Part shown: in pieces, positions 50,260-57,490 of the stretch
Position numbering within the stretch: the stretch's first letter is position 1
How the letters are laid out: every line of letters starts with the position of its first letter
NCBI GenBank assembly: GCA_016209685.1
Contig: JACQVQ010000009.1
Coordinates: 124,001-188,000 of the forward strand
DNA length: 64,000 nucleotides
Direction: 5' to 3'
Origin: Planctomycetota bacterium
GTDB taxonomy: Bacteria > Planctomycetota > Brocadiia > Brocadiales > Bathyanammoxibiaceae
Translations under genes and position numbers: made by a program
Notes under the pieces: generated by a model
Told to the model about the DNA's origin: nothing
Seen by the model: only the letters and a program-made list of their open reading frames with translations
Databases searched by the model: none

Positions 50260-51690
50260 TCAAGAGATAAATATCTTCCCAGGGTTCATTATGCCCTTAG
50301 GGTCAAAGAACTTCTTGAGGGACTTCATCAACTGGAGCTCTTGAGAAGGGACTTCCATAGGTAAGAACTCTGCCTTGGCAATGCCGATACCATGCTCCCC
50401 CGTTATTGTCCCCCCCACAGAGACCACCTTTCTTAGCATCTGTTCCACCATTTCCGCCACCTTCTTTTCGTCTTCTTCTCCGTACCCGTAGAGGAAATTC
50501 ACGTGGACGTTACCATCGCCTATGTGACCAAAGCAGGCGCTATGGATGGAGTATCTCTCCCCGAGGGAGTAGAGTTCTCTCAATACCTCTTTTACCTTGC
50601 TCCTGGGGACACAGATGTCTTCATTGAGCTTCCTCCCAGCCACCTTGAAGAGGGCAGGCGAGATGGACTTCCTGACGGCCCACAAGACCTCTCTCTCTTT
50701 CGCCGTCTTAGCTACGATGACCTGAAAGGCCCCATGCTCCCAACATGCCTTTTCTACGCCCGCCACGTCCTTTTCTACTAGAGACGCCTCACCGTCTACG
50801 TCTATCAGGAGGAAGGCATTGGCTTTTTCAGGTATCTCTACCCCTCCATACCCCCTGATGGAGTTGATGCAGATACTGTCCACGAACTCAAGGGTCTTTG
50901 GTATTATCCCCTGGCCCAGTATTATGCCATCGGCCGCATCCGCCGCCGCCTCGGGGTCATTGAAGTAGGCTAATAGGGTCTCCACCCTCTCAGGTAGTGG
51001 GAGGAGTTTTACCGTAATCTTGGTGAATACGCCCAGCGTCCCCTCAGAGCCTACGAAGAGCCTGGTAAGGTCGTAACCCGCCACACTCCTCAAGGTCCTT
51101 CGTCCGGTATTTATTACACTGCCGTCCGGCAAGACCACCTCCAGGGAGAGGACGTAGTCCCTGGTGACCCCATACTTAAGCCCGGCCATCCCACCCGAGC
51201 ACTCGGCCACGTTTCCCCCTAATGTGGAGAACTCGGCACTACCAGGGTCCGGGGGATAAAAGAGTTTGTACTTGGCCGCCTCGTCCTGAAACCGTTTTGT
51301 AACCACCCCAGGCTCCACAGTAGCCATAAGGTCATTGGGATTTATCTCCAGGATGCGGTTCATCCTGGTAGTATCCAGGACTATGCCTCCGTGCAAGGGG
51401 ACAGAGCCCCCGGAAAGCCCGCTGCGTGCCCCGCAGGGATACACAGGGATTTCGTACATATCTGCCACCTTTATAACGGCAGAGACCTCCTCTGTACTGG
51501 TAGCCTTTATTATTACGTCCGGGATGGCCTTTTGTCGGGTAGCGGTAGCGTCGTAAGAGTAACAGACCCTGTCCTCTATATGGGTGATAACGTTTTCCTT
51601 CCCTAAGGCCCTATAAAGGGCCTCAAGTGCATCAGGGCTTACTTTACTCTCTTTGGGGAGGGTGTCTTTTATCATTAACAACATCATCAT
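50260..51690 (-). CDS. FAD-linked D-2-hydroxyacid (glycolate/D-lactate) dehydrogenase, GlcD type
   Basis: 476 residues from the ATG at 51690; the track start at 51762 extends into an unrelated AT-rich leader, and an ATG at 51675 is equally possible since none has a clear ribosome site. FAD_binding_4 domain with YPCGARSGLSGGSVPLHGGIVLD, DPGSAEFSTLGGNVAECSGG and VGSEGTLGVFTKI; C-terminal FAD-oxidase domain with CFGHIGDGNVHVNF and GTITGEHGIGIAK. Oxidises glycolate, D-lactate or a related acid; electron acceptor and exact substrate unknown. GlcE/GlcF partners are not adjacent. Confidence 0.9.
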   Translation of the reverse strand: MMMLLMIKDTLPKESKVSPDALEALYRALGKENVITHIEDRVCYSYDATATRQKAIPDVIIKATSTEEVSAVIKVADMYEIPVYPCGARSGLSGGSVPLHGGIVLDTTRMNRILEINPNDLMATVEPGVVTKRFQDEAAKYKLFYPPDPGSAEFSTLGGNVAECSGGMAGLKYGVTRDYVLSLEVVLPDGSVINTGRRTLRSVAGYDLTRLFVGSEGTLGVFTKITVKLLPLPERVETLLAYFNDPEAAADAADGIILGQGIIPKTLEFVDSICINSIRGYGGVEIPEKANAFLLIDVDGEASLVEKDVAGVEKACWEHGAFQVIVAKTAKEREVLWAVRKSISPALFKVAGRKLNEDICVPRSKVKEVLRELYSLGERYSIHSACFGHIGDGNVHVNFLYGYGEEDEKKVAEMVEQMLRKVVSVGGTITGEHGIGIAKAEFLPMEVPSQELQLMKSLKKFFDPKGIMNPGKIFIS

Positions 51691-51789
51691 AACAAATTTT
51701 AGACAGAATTCAAATTCCAGTATAGGCCCTTTGTCCAAGGACCAGGGAGTAGGAAATAGCAATCTTTTTTACCCCCCTTGCTAAAAGGA

Positions 51790-51860
51790 TTGTAAATTGG
51801 AAGTTGTAAATTTTAAATTTGAAATTTCCAATTTACAATTTGCAATACAGTCTTTCCCCT
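51790..51860. repeat. R5 tract with R4 remnants
   Basis: TTGTAAATTGGAAGTTG ... AATTTCCAATTTACAATTTG, an inverted AT-rich pair between the GlcD start and the cytochrome stop codon. Confidence 0.7.
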
Positions 51861-51872
51861 ACCCCCTAACCC

Positions 51873-53231
51873 TTAGTTCTTGGGGACTTCCATGGGGTGT
51901 TTTATCTTCTCCAAGTAAGATTCAAACTGAAACGTGGGGCTGTGTTCGGGGTCATGGCACCCCTTGCAACCCTCTGGGGAGACCTTGCCGTATCTCCCTG
52001 AGTGCGGAATTCGGAATTCGGAATTCGGAATTCCCCGCTCCACACCCTGCATTCCACATTCGGCAATGTGTAGGCTCCCAGGCCCATGACATGCCTCACA
52101 GCCTACGCCTGTGAGGTCAGGGCTTATGTCCTGAGACTGGAAACCGCTCACGTAATTGAGGCCCACCACATGGCAGGCCACGCACTCGGGGTCAGAGGCC
52201 CGTCCTGCCTTTAGTAGTGTCTCATAGGCAGTGGCATGGAGGGTACTCCCCCAGTGCTGGGATACGGCAGGGTGACAGGGGCTACATGCGCTACTCCCGA
52301 CGTAGCTGGTCTGTCCAGGGAGGGGAAACTTCTCTACCCGTAATAAGAGATTCTCCTCCCTGAGTCTCTCCTGGTAACTATCGAGCACTTGAAGCATAGG
52401 GGCCGAGTCCTTAAAGCGTTCATTCAGTGTTACAGTCTCTATTGCCCCTTCCACCTCAAGTGGATTATCCGGATTATAGCGGTACAACACCAGGTGTTTG
52501 CCCTTGATACCAGGGGTAAAGACCCAGGTCTTGCCCTCTTTTACTACCACAGGATGGTCTGCCCTGTGTCCCGATGCTATCAACTGAAATTCCGGGAAGT
52601 CCCTGGCTAGCTTAAGGGACTCTTCCATACTGGCATGGGAGAGGAGTACCAGGACGTCTACTTTATCCTTCAATTCTTTTATCAGGGGCTGGAGGGCCTC
52701 TGTAGGGGAAATTATTTCCACGCCAGCAGGTGGTGTACCAAGGAGGGCGGGGGAGAGGATCCCCAGGAAACCAATCCTTAAGGTCTTCACTCTATGGATT
52801 TTATAAGGAACCACCTCAATAAAGGGGTTGGCAACCCGTATATTGGAGGAGAGTAAGGGTACAGAATCTGGGGGGAAGAGATAGGCCAGTACCTCCAGCC
52901 CCATATCCAGGTCCATCTCCCCCAGATTATGTACGGAATAATTCATAATTTTTAGGGCCTGGACCAGGGTCTCTGCCTTTAATTCGTCCTGCCTCTGGAT
53001 GCTAAAAGTACTGCCACCATGACCTGCCAGGTCGCCAAGGCTTACTGACAACCACGGCTCAGAGAGAGATTTCAGAAAGGTGTGCCTCTTGGCTATACCA
53101 CCCATCAGGGGCTTCGCACAGCCACAGGGTTCTAGATAACCCCTTTCCTCACCGCTGAATAGGAGGCAGACCTCCTCTGCCTGTAACGAGGCAGAGAGGA
53201 GGGCGAGGAGCAGGAGTGCACAGGGTATCAT
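51873..53231 (-). CDS. Four-heme c-type cytochrome fused to a metallophosphatase-like domain
   Basis: 452 residues. Signal peptide (ALLLLALLSASLQAEE). About 20-290 resembles the 5'-nucleotidase/bacterial phosphatase fold (CLLFSGEERGYLEPCGC, MNYSVHNLGEMDLDMG, VDVLVLLSHASMEES, LIASGHRADHP), although the usual N-terminal D-x-H metal motif is not obvious. The C-terminal 120 residues hold four CxxCH heme sites: CSPCH, CVACH, CEACH and CKGCH, as in the cytochrome c554 group. An R7 repeat reading RGIPNSEFRIPHSGR lies between hemes 3 and 4. Periplasmic electron carrier. Its ATG overlaps the DUF1573 stop by 4 bases. Confidence 0.88.
   Translation of the reverse strand: MIPCALLLLALLSASLQAEEVCLLFSGEERGYLEPCGCAKPLMGGIAKRHTFLKSLSEPWLSVSLGDLAGHGGSTFSIQRQDELKAETLVQALKIMNYSVHNLGEMDLDMGLEVLAYLFPPDSVPLLSSNIRVANPFIEVVPYKIHRVKTLRIGFLGILSPALLGTPPAGVEIISPTEALQPLIKELKDKVDVLVLLSHASMEESLKLARDFPEFQLIASGHRADHPVVVKEGKTWVFTPGIKGKHLVLYRYNPDNPLEVEGAIETVTLNERFKDSAPMLQVLDSYQERLREENLLLRVEKFPLPGQTSYVGSSACSPCHPAVSQHWGSTLHATAYETLLKAGRASDPECVACHVVGLNYVSGFQSQDISPDLTGVGCEACHGPGSLHIAECGMQGVERGIPNSEFRIPHSGRYGKVSPEGCKGCHDPEHSPTFQFESYLEKIKHPMEVPKN
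52001..52070 (+). repeat. R7 repeat in frame between heme sites
   Basis: GTGCGGAATTCGGAATTCGG and inverted TGCATTCCACATTCGG; encodes the linker between the third and fourth CxxCH sites. Confidence 0.85.
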
Positions 53232-54265
53232 TCTTTTACCGTAGCAGAGATAGGGATAATAATTAGAGGATTGGAGTTACTCGTAGTATGTATCTTCAGA
53301 CTTCCTTCATGCCTACCTGCCTGGGCCTCTCTGCTAAGGACCACAACCATATTGTAACTCGTCTGAGATTGGCCTCCCATTGGTGGGTCTACTCGGAGGC
53401 TGAAGACCTCAGGTTCTACCTCTACCTTTCCTAACCTGACTTCCCGGTCGTGGAAGGTGACTAGGACGTGTGTTACAGCCTCTGCCCCTTTCTTGATAAA
53501 CCCAAAAGAGAGTTGGGCGGGATAGGCCGAGACGTCGCTAACTACCTCTCCGATGAAAGGGATGGAGATTACAGGTTGCCGCTGACTGCTGGTACGCACT
53601 ACCAGGTCTCCACCAAACCTGCCCGTAGGAGAATCTTTTTTTACTTCCAGGCTTATTGCATACGTACCATCTGCCTGTTTTTCTACAGAGGTTACCCCTA
53701 AGGCCCTGGAGGAGGATTGGGCCCCGTAGACCTCAAAGTTCAGCCCCGTTGGGGATTTTATCTCTACTTTAGAGTTCAGTCCCTCTTTCTGTTTTATCTG
53801 CCCCAGTGCCAGTCTAGGAGGTTTGGCCACCAACTCCTCTATGATATCGGCCTCCAGGGTTAAAGTGTGGGTAGGTTCCGATGGGTCATTGGTGTCTACC
53901 ATCACGGTCTTGGTTACTTTTCCCACGAAATTTTTAGAATCAAAGGTTACCTCCACATAGGCCTCTCCTCCAGGGGGGATTGCCTTCTGAGAGGGTTCGG
54001 CCGCAGTACACCCGCAGGAGGGCCTGACCTTTCTAATCTCCAACTCTGCCTCCCCCGCGTTTTTTAGTAGAAAACGATGTTGGACCTTCTCTCCACGATA
54101 TATCTGCCCAAAGGAATGAATACTTTCGGGAACGGTTAGACGGGGGATTTTTCCAGGAGTGGCCCTGCCACCTTCAGTATTGCATAAACCTTCTCCCCCA
54201 TAGTATCCTATGCAAATCAGGGCCGTCATAGCTATATACAGGATGATAGATGCGCCTCGTTTCAT
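53228..54265 (-). CDS. DUF1573 periplasmic protein
   Basis: 345 residues. Signal peptide (ILYIAMTALICIGYY). An N-terminal Ig-like DUF1573 domain (SFGQIYRGEKVQHRFLLKNAGEAELEIRKVRPSCGCTAAEPS) is followed by two further Ig-like or ASH-type modules. The SCGC motif is the family hallmark. Domain common in Planctomycetota and Bacteroidota; function not established. GGRATPG just after the signal peptide is an R11 repeat. Translationally coupled to the downstream cytochrome (ATGA overlap), suggesting they act together in the periplasm. Confidence 0.88.
   Translation of the reverse strand: MKRGASIILYIAMTALICIGYYGGEGLCNTEGGRATPGKIPRLTVPESIHSFGQIYRGEKVQHRFLLKNAGEAELEIRKVRPSCGCTAAEPSQKAIPPGGEAYVEVTFDSKNFVGKVTKTVMVDTNDPSEPTHTLTLEADIIEELVAKPPRLALGQIKQKEGLNSKVEIKSPTGLNFEVYGAQSSSRALGVTSVEKQADGTYAISLEVKKDSPTGRFGGDLVVRTSSQRQPVISIPFIGEVVSDVSAYPAQLSFGFIKKGAEAVTHVLVTFHDREVRLGKVEVEPEVFSLRVDPPMGGQSQTSYNMVVVLSREAQAGRHEGSLKIHTTSNSNPLIIIPISATVKE
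54156..54173. repeat. R11 repeat in frame in the DUF1573 gene
   Basis: AGGAGTGGCCCTGCCACC on the plus strand; reads GGRATPG on the coding strand. Confidence 0.65.
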
Positions 54266-54294
54266 GAGCTTTAATATTACAGGGCTTCGGTAAC

Positions 54295-55458
54295 ATGGTC
54301 AAGATAGTGGCATTAGTATTAACACTCTTGTTGGGAGTGGTACTGCCACACCCCGTATCTTGCTTTGGGCAGGGCCTGGGGCAGGAGCTCCCCACAGGTG
54401 GATACTGGCCCCTTTTCCATCACGACCAGAGACGTACGGGCCTTAGCCCTTTTCCAGGCCCTTCCAAAGGGGTATTGAGATGGCATTTTAAGACGTCCAA
54501 ACCCATAGACTCCTCCCCTGTGATAGGACGGGACGGTACGGTCTATTTTGGTTGTCTGGATGGCAAACTCTACGCAGTCAGCCCCCAGGGGAAGCTCCTG
54601 TGGAGTTTCCTTATAGGGGATAAGATATATTCCACGCCTGCCCTTACCCCCGGAGGTGACATATACTGCTGTTCCTGGGGAGGCAAGGTCTTTGCCCTGG
54701 ACGCACAGAGTAATCAGAGTGGCAGGGCCACTCCCGCCCAAAAATGGCTCACCCAGATACCAGGGAGGATTTCCTCCTCTCCAGCCCTGAATCCCGGAGG
54801 TGGGTTATACGTTGGCTCCGACAACTACAACCTCTACGCCCTGGATAATGCGGGGGGAGTAACGTGGGTCTTTACCACCAGGAAGTATATAGAAGCCCCT
54901 CCGGCCGTTGCACCTGACGGCACTATATATTTTGGTTCCAATGATGCCTATCTCTACGCCCTCAGTCCCGGGGGAACGCTAAGATGGAAATTCAACACAG
55001 GTGGCGCAATCACCTCTTCCCCGGCTATAGGCGATGGAGGCACCGTGTACGTCGGCTCCAGTAACGGGACCTTCTACGCCCTTAGTCCCCTTGGTGAAGA
55101 GGAGTGGAGGGTAAGGGTGTCCGCCTTAAGCGGATGGATAGACTCTTCCCCTGCCATAGGGGCGGATGGCACCATTTACTTTGGCTGTAATGACGGTAAT
55201 CTCTACGCCATAAGTAAGGAAGGGTCCCTCCTCTGGAAATATCAAACGGGGAGTACCATTACCTCCTCCCCGGTGGTGGACCCTGAGGGTAATGTATATG
55301 TTGGCTCGTGGGATGGGAAGCTTTATGCCTTAGATAGGTGGGGCGAACTCAGGTGGAGTTTTTCCACCCCTGGGCCCATCCATTCCTCCCCAGCCGTTTG
55401 TAGAGAAGGAGTGCTTTACATAGGGTCCAGCGACGGGCTGTATGCCCTGGGACCGTAG
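54295..55458 (+). CDS. PQQ-type beta-propeller protein
   Basis: 387 residues. Signal peptide (IVALVLTLLLGVVLPHPVSCFG), then PQQ-like repeats of about 40 residues: SPVIGRDGTVYFGCLDGKLYAVSPQG, SPALNPGGGLYVGSDNYNLYAL and so on, with the W-x-F strand closing each blade (seven or eight blades). The residues of a true PQQ dehydrogenase are not seen, so it is probably a binding or scaffold propeller. Two in-frame repeats: SGRATPA (R11) and VSALSGWID (R3). Divergent from DUF1573, only 29 bases apart, so the two share a control region. Confidence 0.88.
   Translation: MVKIVALVLTLLLGVVLPHPVSCFGQGLGQELPTGGYWPLFHHDQRRTGLSPFPGPSKGVLRWHFKTSKPIDSSPVIGRDGTVYFGCLDGKLYAVSPQGKLLWSFLIGDKIYSTPALTPGGDIYCCSWGGKVFALDAQSNQSGRATPAQKWLTQIPGRISSSPALNPGGGLYVGSDNYNLYALDNAGGVTWVFTTRKYIEAPPAVAPDGTIYFGSNDAYLYALSPGGTLRWKFNTGGAITSSPAIGDGGTVYVGSSNGTFYALSPLGEEEWRVRVSALSGWIDSSPAIGADGTIYFGCNDGNLYAISKEGSLLWKYQTGSTITSSPVVDPEGNVYVGSWDGKLYALDRWGELRWSFSTPGPIHSSPAVCREGVLYIGSSDGLYALGP
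54717..54736. repeat. R11 repeat in frame in the propeller gene
   Basis: GAGTGGCAGGGCCACTCCC, a clean palindromic form of R11; reads SGRATP. Confidence 0.7.
55119..55136. repeat. R3 palindrome in frame in the propeller gene
   Basis: GTCCGCCTTAAGCGGAT; reads SALSGW between two blades. Confidence 0.7.
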
Positions 55459-55504
55459 AGAGAGTAGTCGGAATTTGGGATTTTGCATCCTGGGACGAGG
55501 GCCA

Positions 55505-55566
55505 CAAGGGCCTTCTACGAGGCCATAAACTTCTAACTTGACTTTACATCAAACAGGATGTATCCT
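55505..55566 (+). repeat. Duplicated upstream segment, copy 1
   Basis: About 62 bases aligning without gaps to 56314-56375, roughly three quarters identical by eye. Both copies read TRAFYEAINF in one frame, so the segment may be the tail of a lost gene, and both carry a promoter. Confidence 0.75.
55538..55566 (+). promoter_or_regulatory. Promoter of the HigB-HigA-like operon
   Basis: TTGACT - 17 bases - TATCCT. The -10 box covers the codons after the track's ATG (55558), so either translation begins at the TTG at 55585 or another promoter is used. Confidence 0.55.
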
Positions 55567-55944
55567 CCTATAGGACAAGACCCCTTGCACAAGATAGTCC
55601 TTTACACAACACGGCGTGGAAACTCTCCCGTTGATGAGTTCCTGGACGGCCTGGACGCAAAGGCCAGGGCTAAGGTTGATACCTTTATTGAATTCCTTGC
55701 CAGGGAAGGCCATAGGCTACAAAGGCCGTACACGGACACCCTACGGGGGAAGATACGGGGGCTACGAATCCCGCACAGGACAAACCAGTACAGAGTCCTG
55801 TACTTCTTCCAAAAGGACTCTATCGTGTTACTGTGTGGGTTTGCTAAGAAGACCCAGGAAATCCCAAGAAGGGAGATTGAACGGGCAGAGTATTACATGC
55901 AGGACTTTATCAAACAGTCTGAATCAGGAGAGATTACACCATGA
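55558..55944 (+). CDS. higB: RelE/HigB-like toxin (phage Gp49-like family)
   Basis: 128 residues as listed. KIVLYTTRRGNSPVDEFLDGLDAKARAKVDTFIEFLA, LRGKIRGLRIPHRTNQYRVLYFF and VLLCGFAKKTQEIPRREIERA are the Gp49-like HigB signature; the Arg/Lys residues of the last two blocks are the putative ribonuclease site. Such toxins cut ribosome-bound mRNA. Family proteins start near HKIVLY, and the promoter overlaps the first codons, so a TTG start at 55585 (AGGAC 8 bases upstream) is a serious alternative. Overlaps the antitoxin gene by 4 bases; toxin-first order is normal for hig loci. Confidence 0.88.
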   Translation: MYPPIGQDPLHKIVLYTTRRGNSPVDEFLDGLDAKARAKVDTFIEFLAREGHRLQRPYTDTLRGKIRGLRIPHRTNQYRVLYFFQKDSIVLLCGFAKKTQEIPRREIERAEYYMQDFIKQSESGEITP

Positions 55945-56252
55945 AAACAAAAGTCAGGTATTTTGAGGACAGACTTAAGGAAGACATGAGAGACCCTGAG
56001 TTCCGTAAGCACTACGAGCGGGAGAGGAAGGCCCTTGCGATAGCCTACGAAATCGCAAAGCTCAGACACAGGCTGAAACTCTCCCAGAAGGAAATGGCCA
56101 GGCGTGTGGGCACCACCCAGCAGGTTATATCCAGGCTGGAAAGCGGTGCATACACAGGCTACACCATCAAGACCCTGGAGAGGATTGCAAAGGCAACGAA
56201 TACTGAACTGGCAATCGGGTTTAGACCGGTACGGCAGAAACAAGCGGTATAA
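55941..56252 (+). CDS. higA: XRE-family HTH antitoxin
   Basis: 103 residues. HTH with RHRLKLSQKEMARRVGTTQQVISRLESGAY at about 43-72, then TIKTLERIAKATNTELAIGFRP. Preceded by a charged N-terminal helix (FRKHYERERKALAIAYEI). Pairs with and represses the upstream toxin gene; autoregulation of the promoter at 55538 is expected from the family. Confidence 0.9.
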   Translation: MKTKVRYFEDRLKEDMRDPEFRKHYERERKALAIAYEIAKLRHRLKLSQKEMARRVGTTQQVISRLESGAYTGYTIKTLERIAKATNTELAIGFRPVRQKQAV

Positions 56253-56313
56253 TTAAGATTAGAATACCCCCTGAAATTGCTTACGATTTAATGCCAGGTC
56301 TTGGCCAGGGATA

Positions 56314-56375
56314 CCAGGGCCTTCTATGAGGCTATAAACTTCCAGGTTGACTCCTTAACATACCAGGTGTATCAT
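56314..56375 (+). repeat. Duplicated upstream segment, copy 2
   Basis: Partner of 55505-55566, exactly 809 bases downstream; reads DTRAFYEAINFQVDS in the open frame. Confidence 0.75.
56347..56375 (+). promoter_or_regulatory. Promoter of the TumE-like operon, leaderless
   Basis: TTGACT - 17 bases - TATCAT. The predicted start of transcription (about 56382) is at the GTG start codon at 56383. Confidence 0.6.
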
Positions 56376-56382
56376 ACCCATA

Positions 56383-56670
56383 GTGAAGGCCAGACTTATA
56401 AGGCATGACAAGGGTTATGATGCAGAAGGTAACACCGTAAAGGTCAAGATGTGGAAAGTAGGAGTTACCCCTGACAAGCCACACGGTTACAAATACTCCC
56501 TTGTGTACATTGTCCAGGGTAGGCGTGTAGTTGGTTACGACAATGCAGAGGGCAAGGGAGACCATAGGCACTACGGAGACAGAATAGAGCCTTACAGGTT
56601 TGAGGGCCTGGAGAAGCTAGCAGAGGACTTTTACTCAGACGTTCAGAGATACAAGGAGGGAAAACTGTGA
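56383..56670 (+). CDS. TumE-like (DUF6516) putative toxin
   Basis: 95 residues. MKARLIRHDKGYDAEGNTVKVKMWKVG, HGYKYSLVYIVQGRRVVGYDNAEGKGDHRHYGDRIEPYRF and a C-terminal helix resemble the DUF6516/TumE family of small basic toxins. The strongly conserved YDNxxGKGDHRH segment is probably the active or RNA-binding site. GTG start directly at the predicted transcription start. Its stop overlaps the start of the HTH gene by 4 bases. The toxin role is by family and partner, not tested. Confidence 0.78.
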   Translation: MKARLIRHDKGYDAEGNTVKVKMWKVGVTPDKPHGYKYSLVYIVQGRRVVGYDNAEGKGDHRHYGDRIEPYRFEGLEKLAEDFYSDVQRYKEGKL

Positions 56671-57041
56671 GGGTTAAGAGGATAAAGATGGGGATAAAGA
56701 GCTTGAAGGAAATGCTCCAGGATTTTGTTAAGACGGGCAAGGCAGTAGAGAGGGGAGAAAAGGTCAAGAAGGAAGTAGGCGTCTATTTTGAGAATGCAGA
56801 GACTTTCGGAAAGGCCCTAACACCCAAGAGGCTTGAACTCCTACGCCTGATAAGGAAGCACCAGCCTAAGACCCTGCACACCCTCTCCAGACTTGCCGGC
56901 AGGGACACCAAGAACATAAGCCAGGATTTAAGGCTACTGGAAAATCTTGGCCTGGTGAGTATCAGGAAGGAAAAGACAGGCAGGAAAGAGGTATCTCCCT
57001 CAGTGGACTACGATGCCATTGAGTTGATGATAGCTGTATAA
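56667..57041 (+). CDS. Winged-helix DNA-binding putative antitoxin (TumA-like)
   Basis: 124 residues. A helical N terminus (KSLKEMLQDFVKTGKAVERG), then a winged helix-turn-helix (RLELLRLIRKHQPKTLHTLSRLAGRDTKNISQDLRLLENLGLVSIRKEKTGRKEV). Typical of the MarR/HVO_A0114-like regulators paired with DUF6516 toxins. GTG start overlaps the toxin stop; an ATG at 56688 is possible. It probably represses the shared promoter. Confidence 0.82.
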   Translation: MRVKRIKMGIKSLKEMLQDFVKTGKAVERGEKVKKEVGVYFENAETFGKALTPKRLELLRLIRKHQPKTLHTLSRLAGRDTKNISQDLRLLENLGLVSIRKEKTGRKEVSPSVDYDAIELMIAV

Positions 57042-57046
57042 AGAGG

Positions 57047-57076
57047 AAGGCCCAGGGAGACGGCTGGAGGGCCTTT
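57047..57076 (+). terminator. Terminator-like hairpin after the TumE-TumA operon
   Basis: AAGGCCC / GGGCCTT stem with a 15-base loop, ending in TTT; starts 6 bases after the stop codon. Confidence 0.5.
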
Positions 57077-57240
57077 GCCTCCCTAGGGCAGGTGGGATAC
57101 GTTCAGACAACAATGTCTTATCCGCCTAAGCCTGCCCTTGAGCGGAGCGGAGGATAAAAACATTGATGTGCTGCACAAAAACTGACACAGTTTCAAGGGG
57201 TTAGTAAGAATGGGTTGTCATAAGTCCTTACAAGAAAAAA

Positions 57241-57312
57241 GCCCACGGGGGGAGTTGAACCCCCAACCCCGTCATTACGAATGACGTGCTCTGCCGGTTG
57301 AGCTACGTGGGC
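57241..57312 (-). tRNA. tRNA-Thr (anticodon CGU)
   Basis: 72 bases on the minus strand. Acceptor GCCCACG/CGTGGGC, D-arm GCTCAACCGGCAGAGC, anticodon stem CGTCA/TGACG with loop TTCGTAA (anticodon CGT, reads ACG), 5-base variable loop, T-arm GGGGGTTCAACTCCCCC. All four stems pair without mismatch. No encoded CCA; a run of T follows directly on the transcript side and may end transcription. Confidence 0.97.
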
Positions 57313-57317
57313 ATTGG

Positions 57318-57412
57318 TTAGGGACCAGGGACCAGAGACCGGGGAACAGGGACTAGGGAAATAAAATTTTTCTAATCCCTGACCCCTGAACCCTGGCCTC
57401 TGTCCCCTGCTC
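57318..57412. repeat. R4 inverted pair upstream of the tRNA gene
   Basis: TAGGGACCAGGGACCAGAG ... CTAATCCCTGACCCCTGAAC; arms pair around an AAATAAAATTTTT loop between the dprA stop and the tRNA-Thr gene. An R5 tract follows at about 57433-57485. Confidence 0.75.
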
Positions 57413-57490
57413 CCAATCCTCAGGTGGTAATATTATACTCTTTTTACAAATTGAAAATTTAAAATTTACAATTTCCAATTCTGTATATTC

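Noticed and set aside
52001-52070. CRISPR-like short repeats
   Set aside because: R7 and the R4/R9 tracts are contiguous degenerate tandem units with no regular unique spacers, and no cas gene is present.
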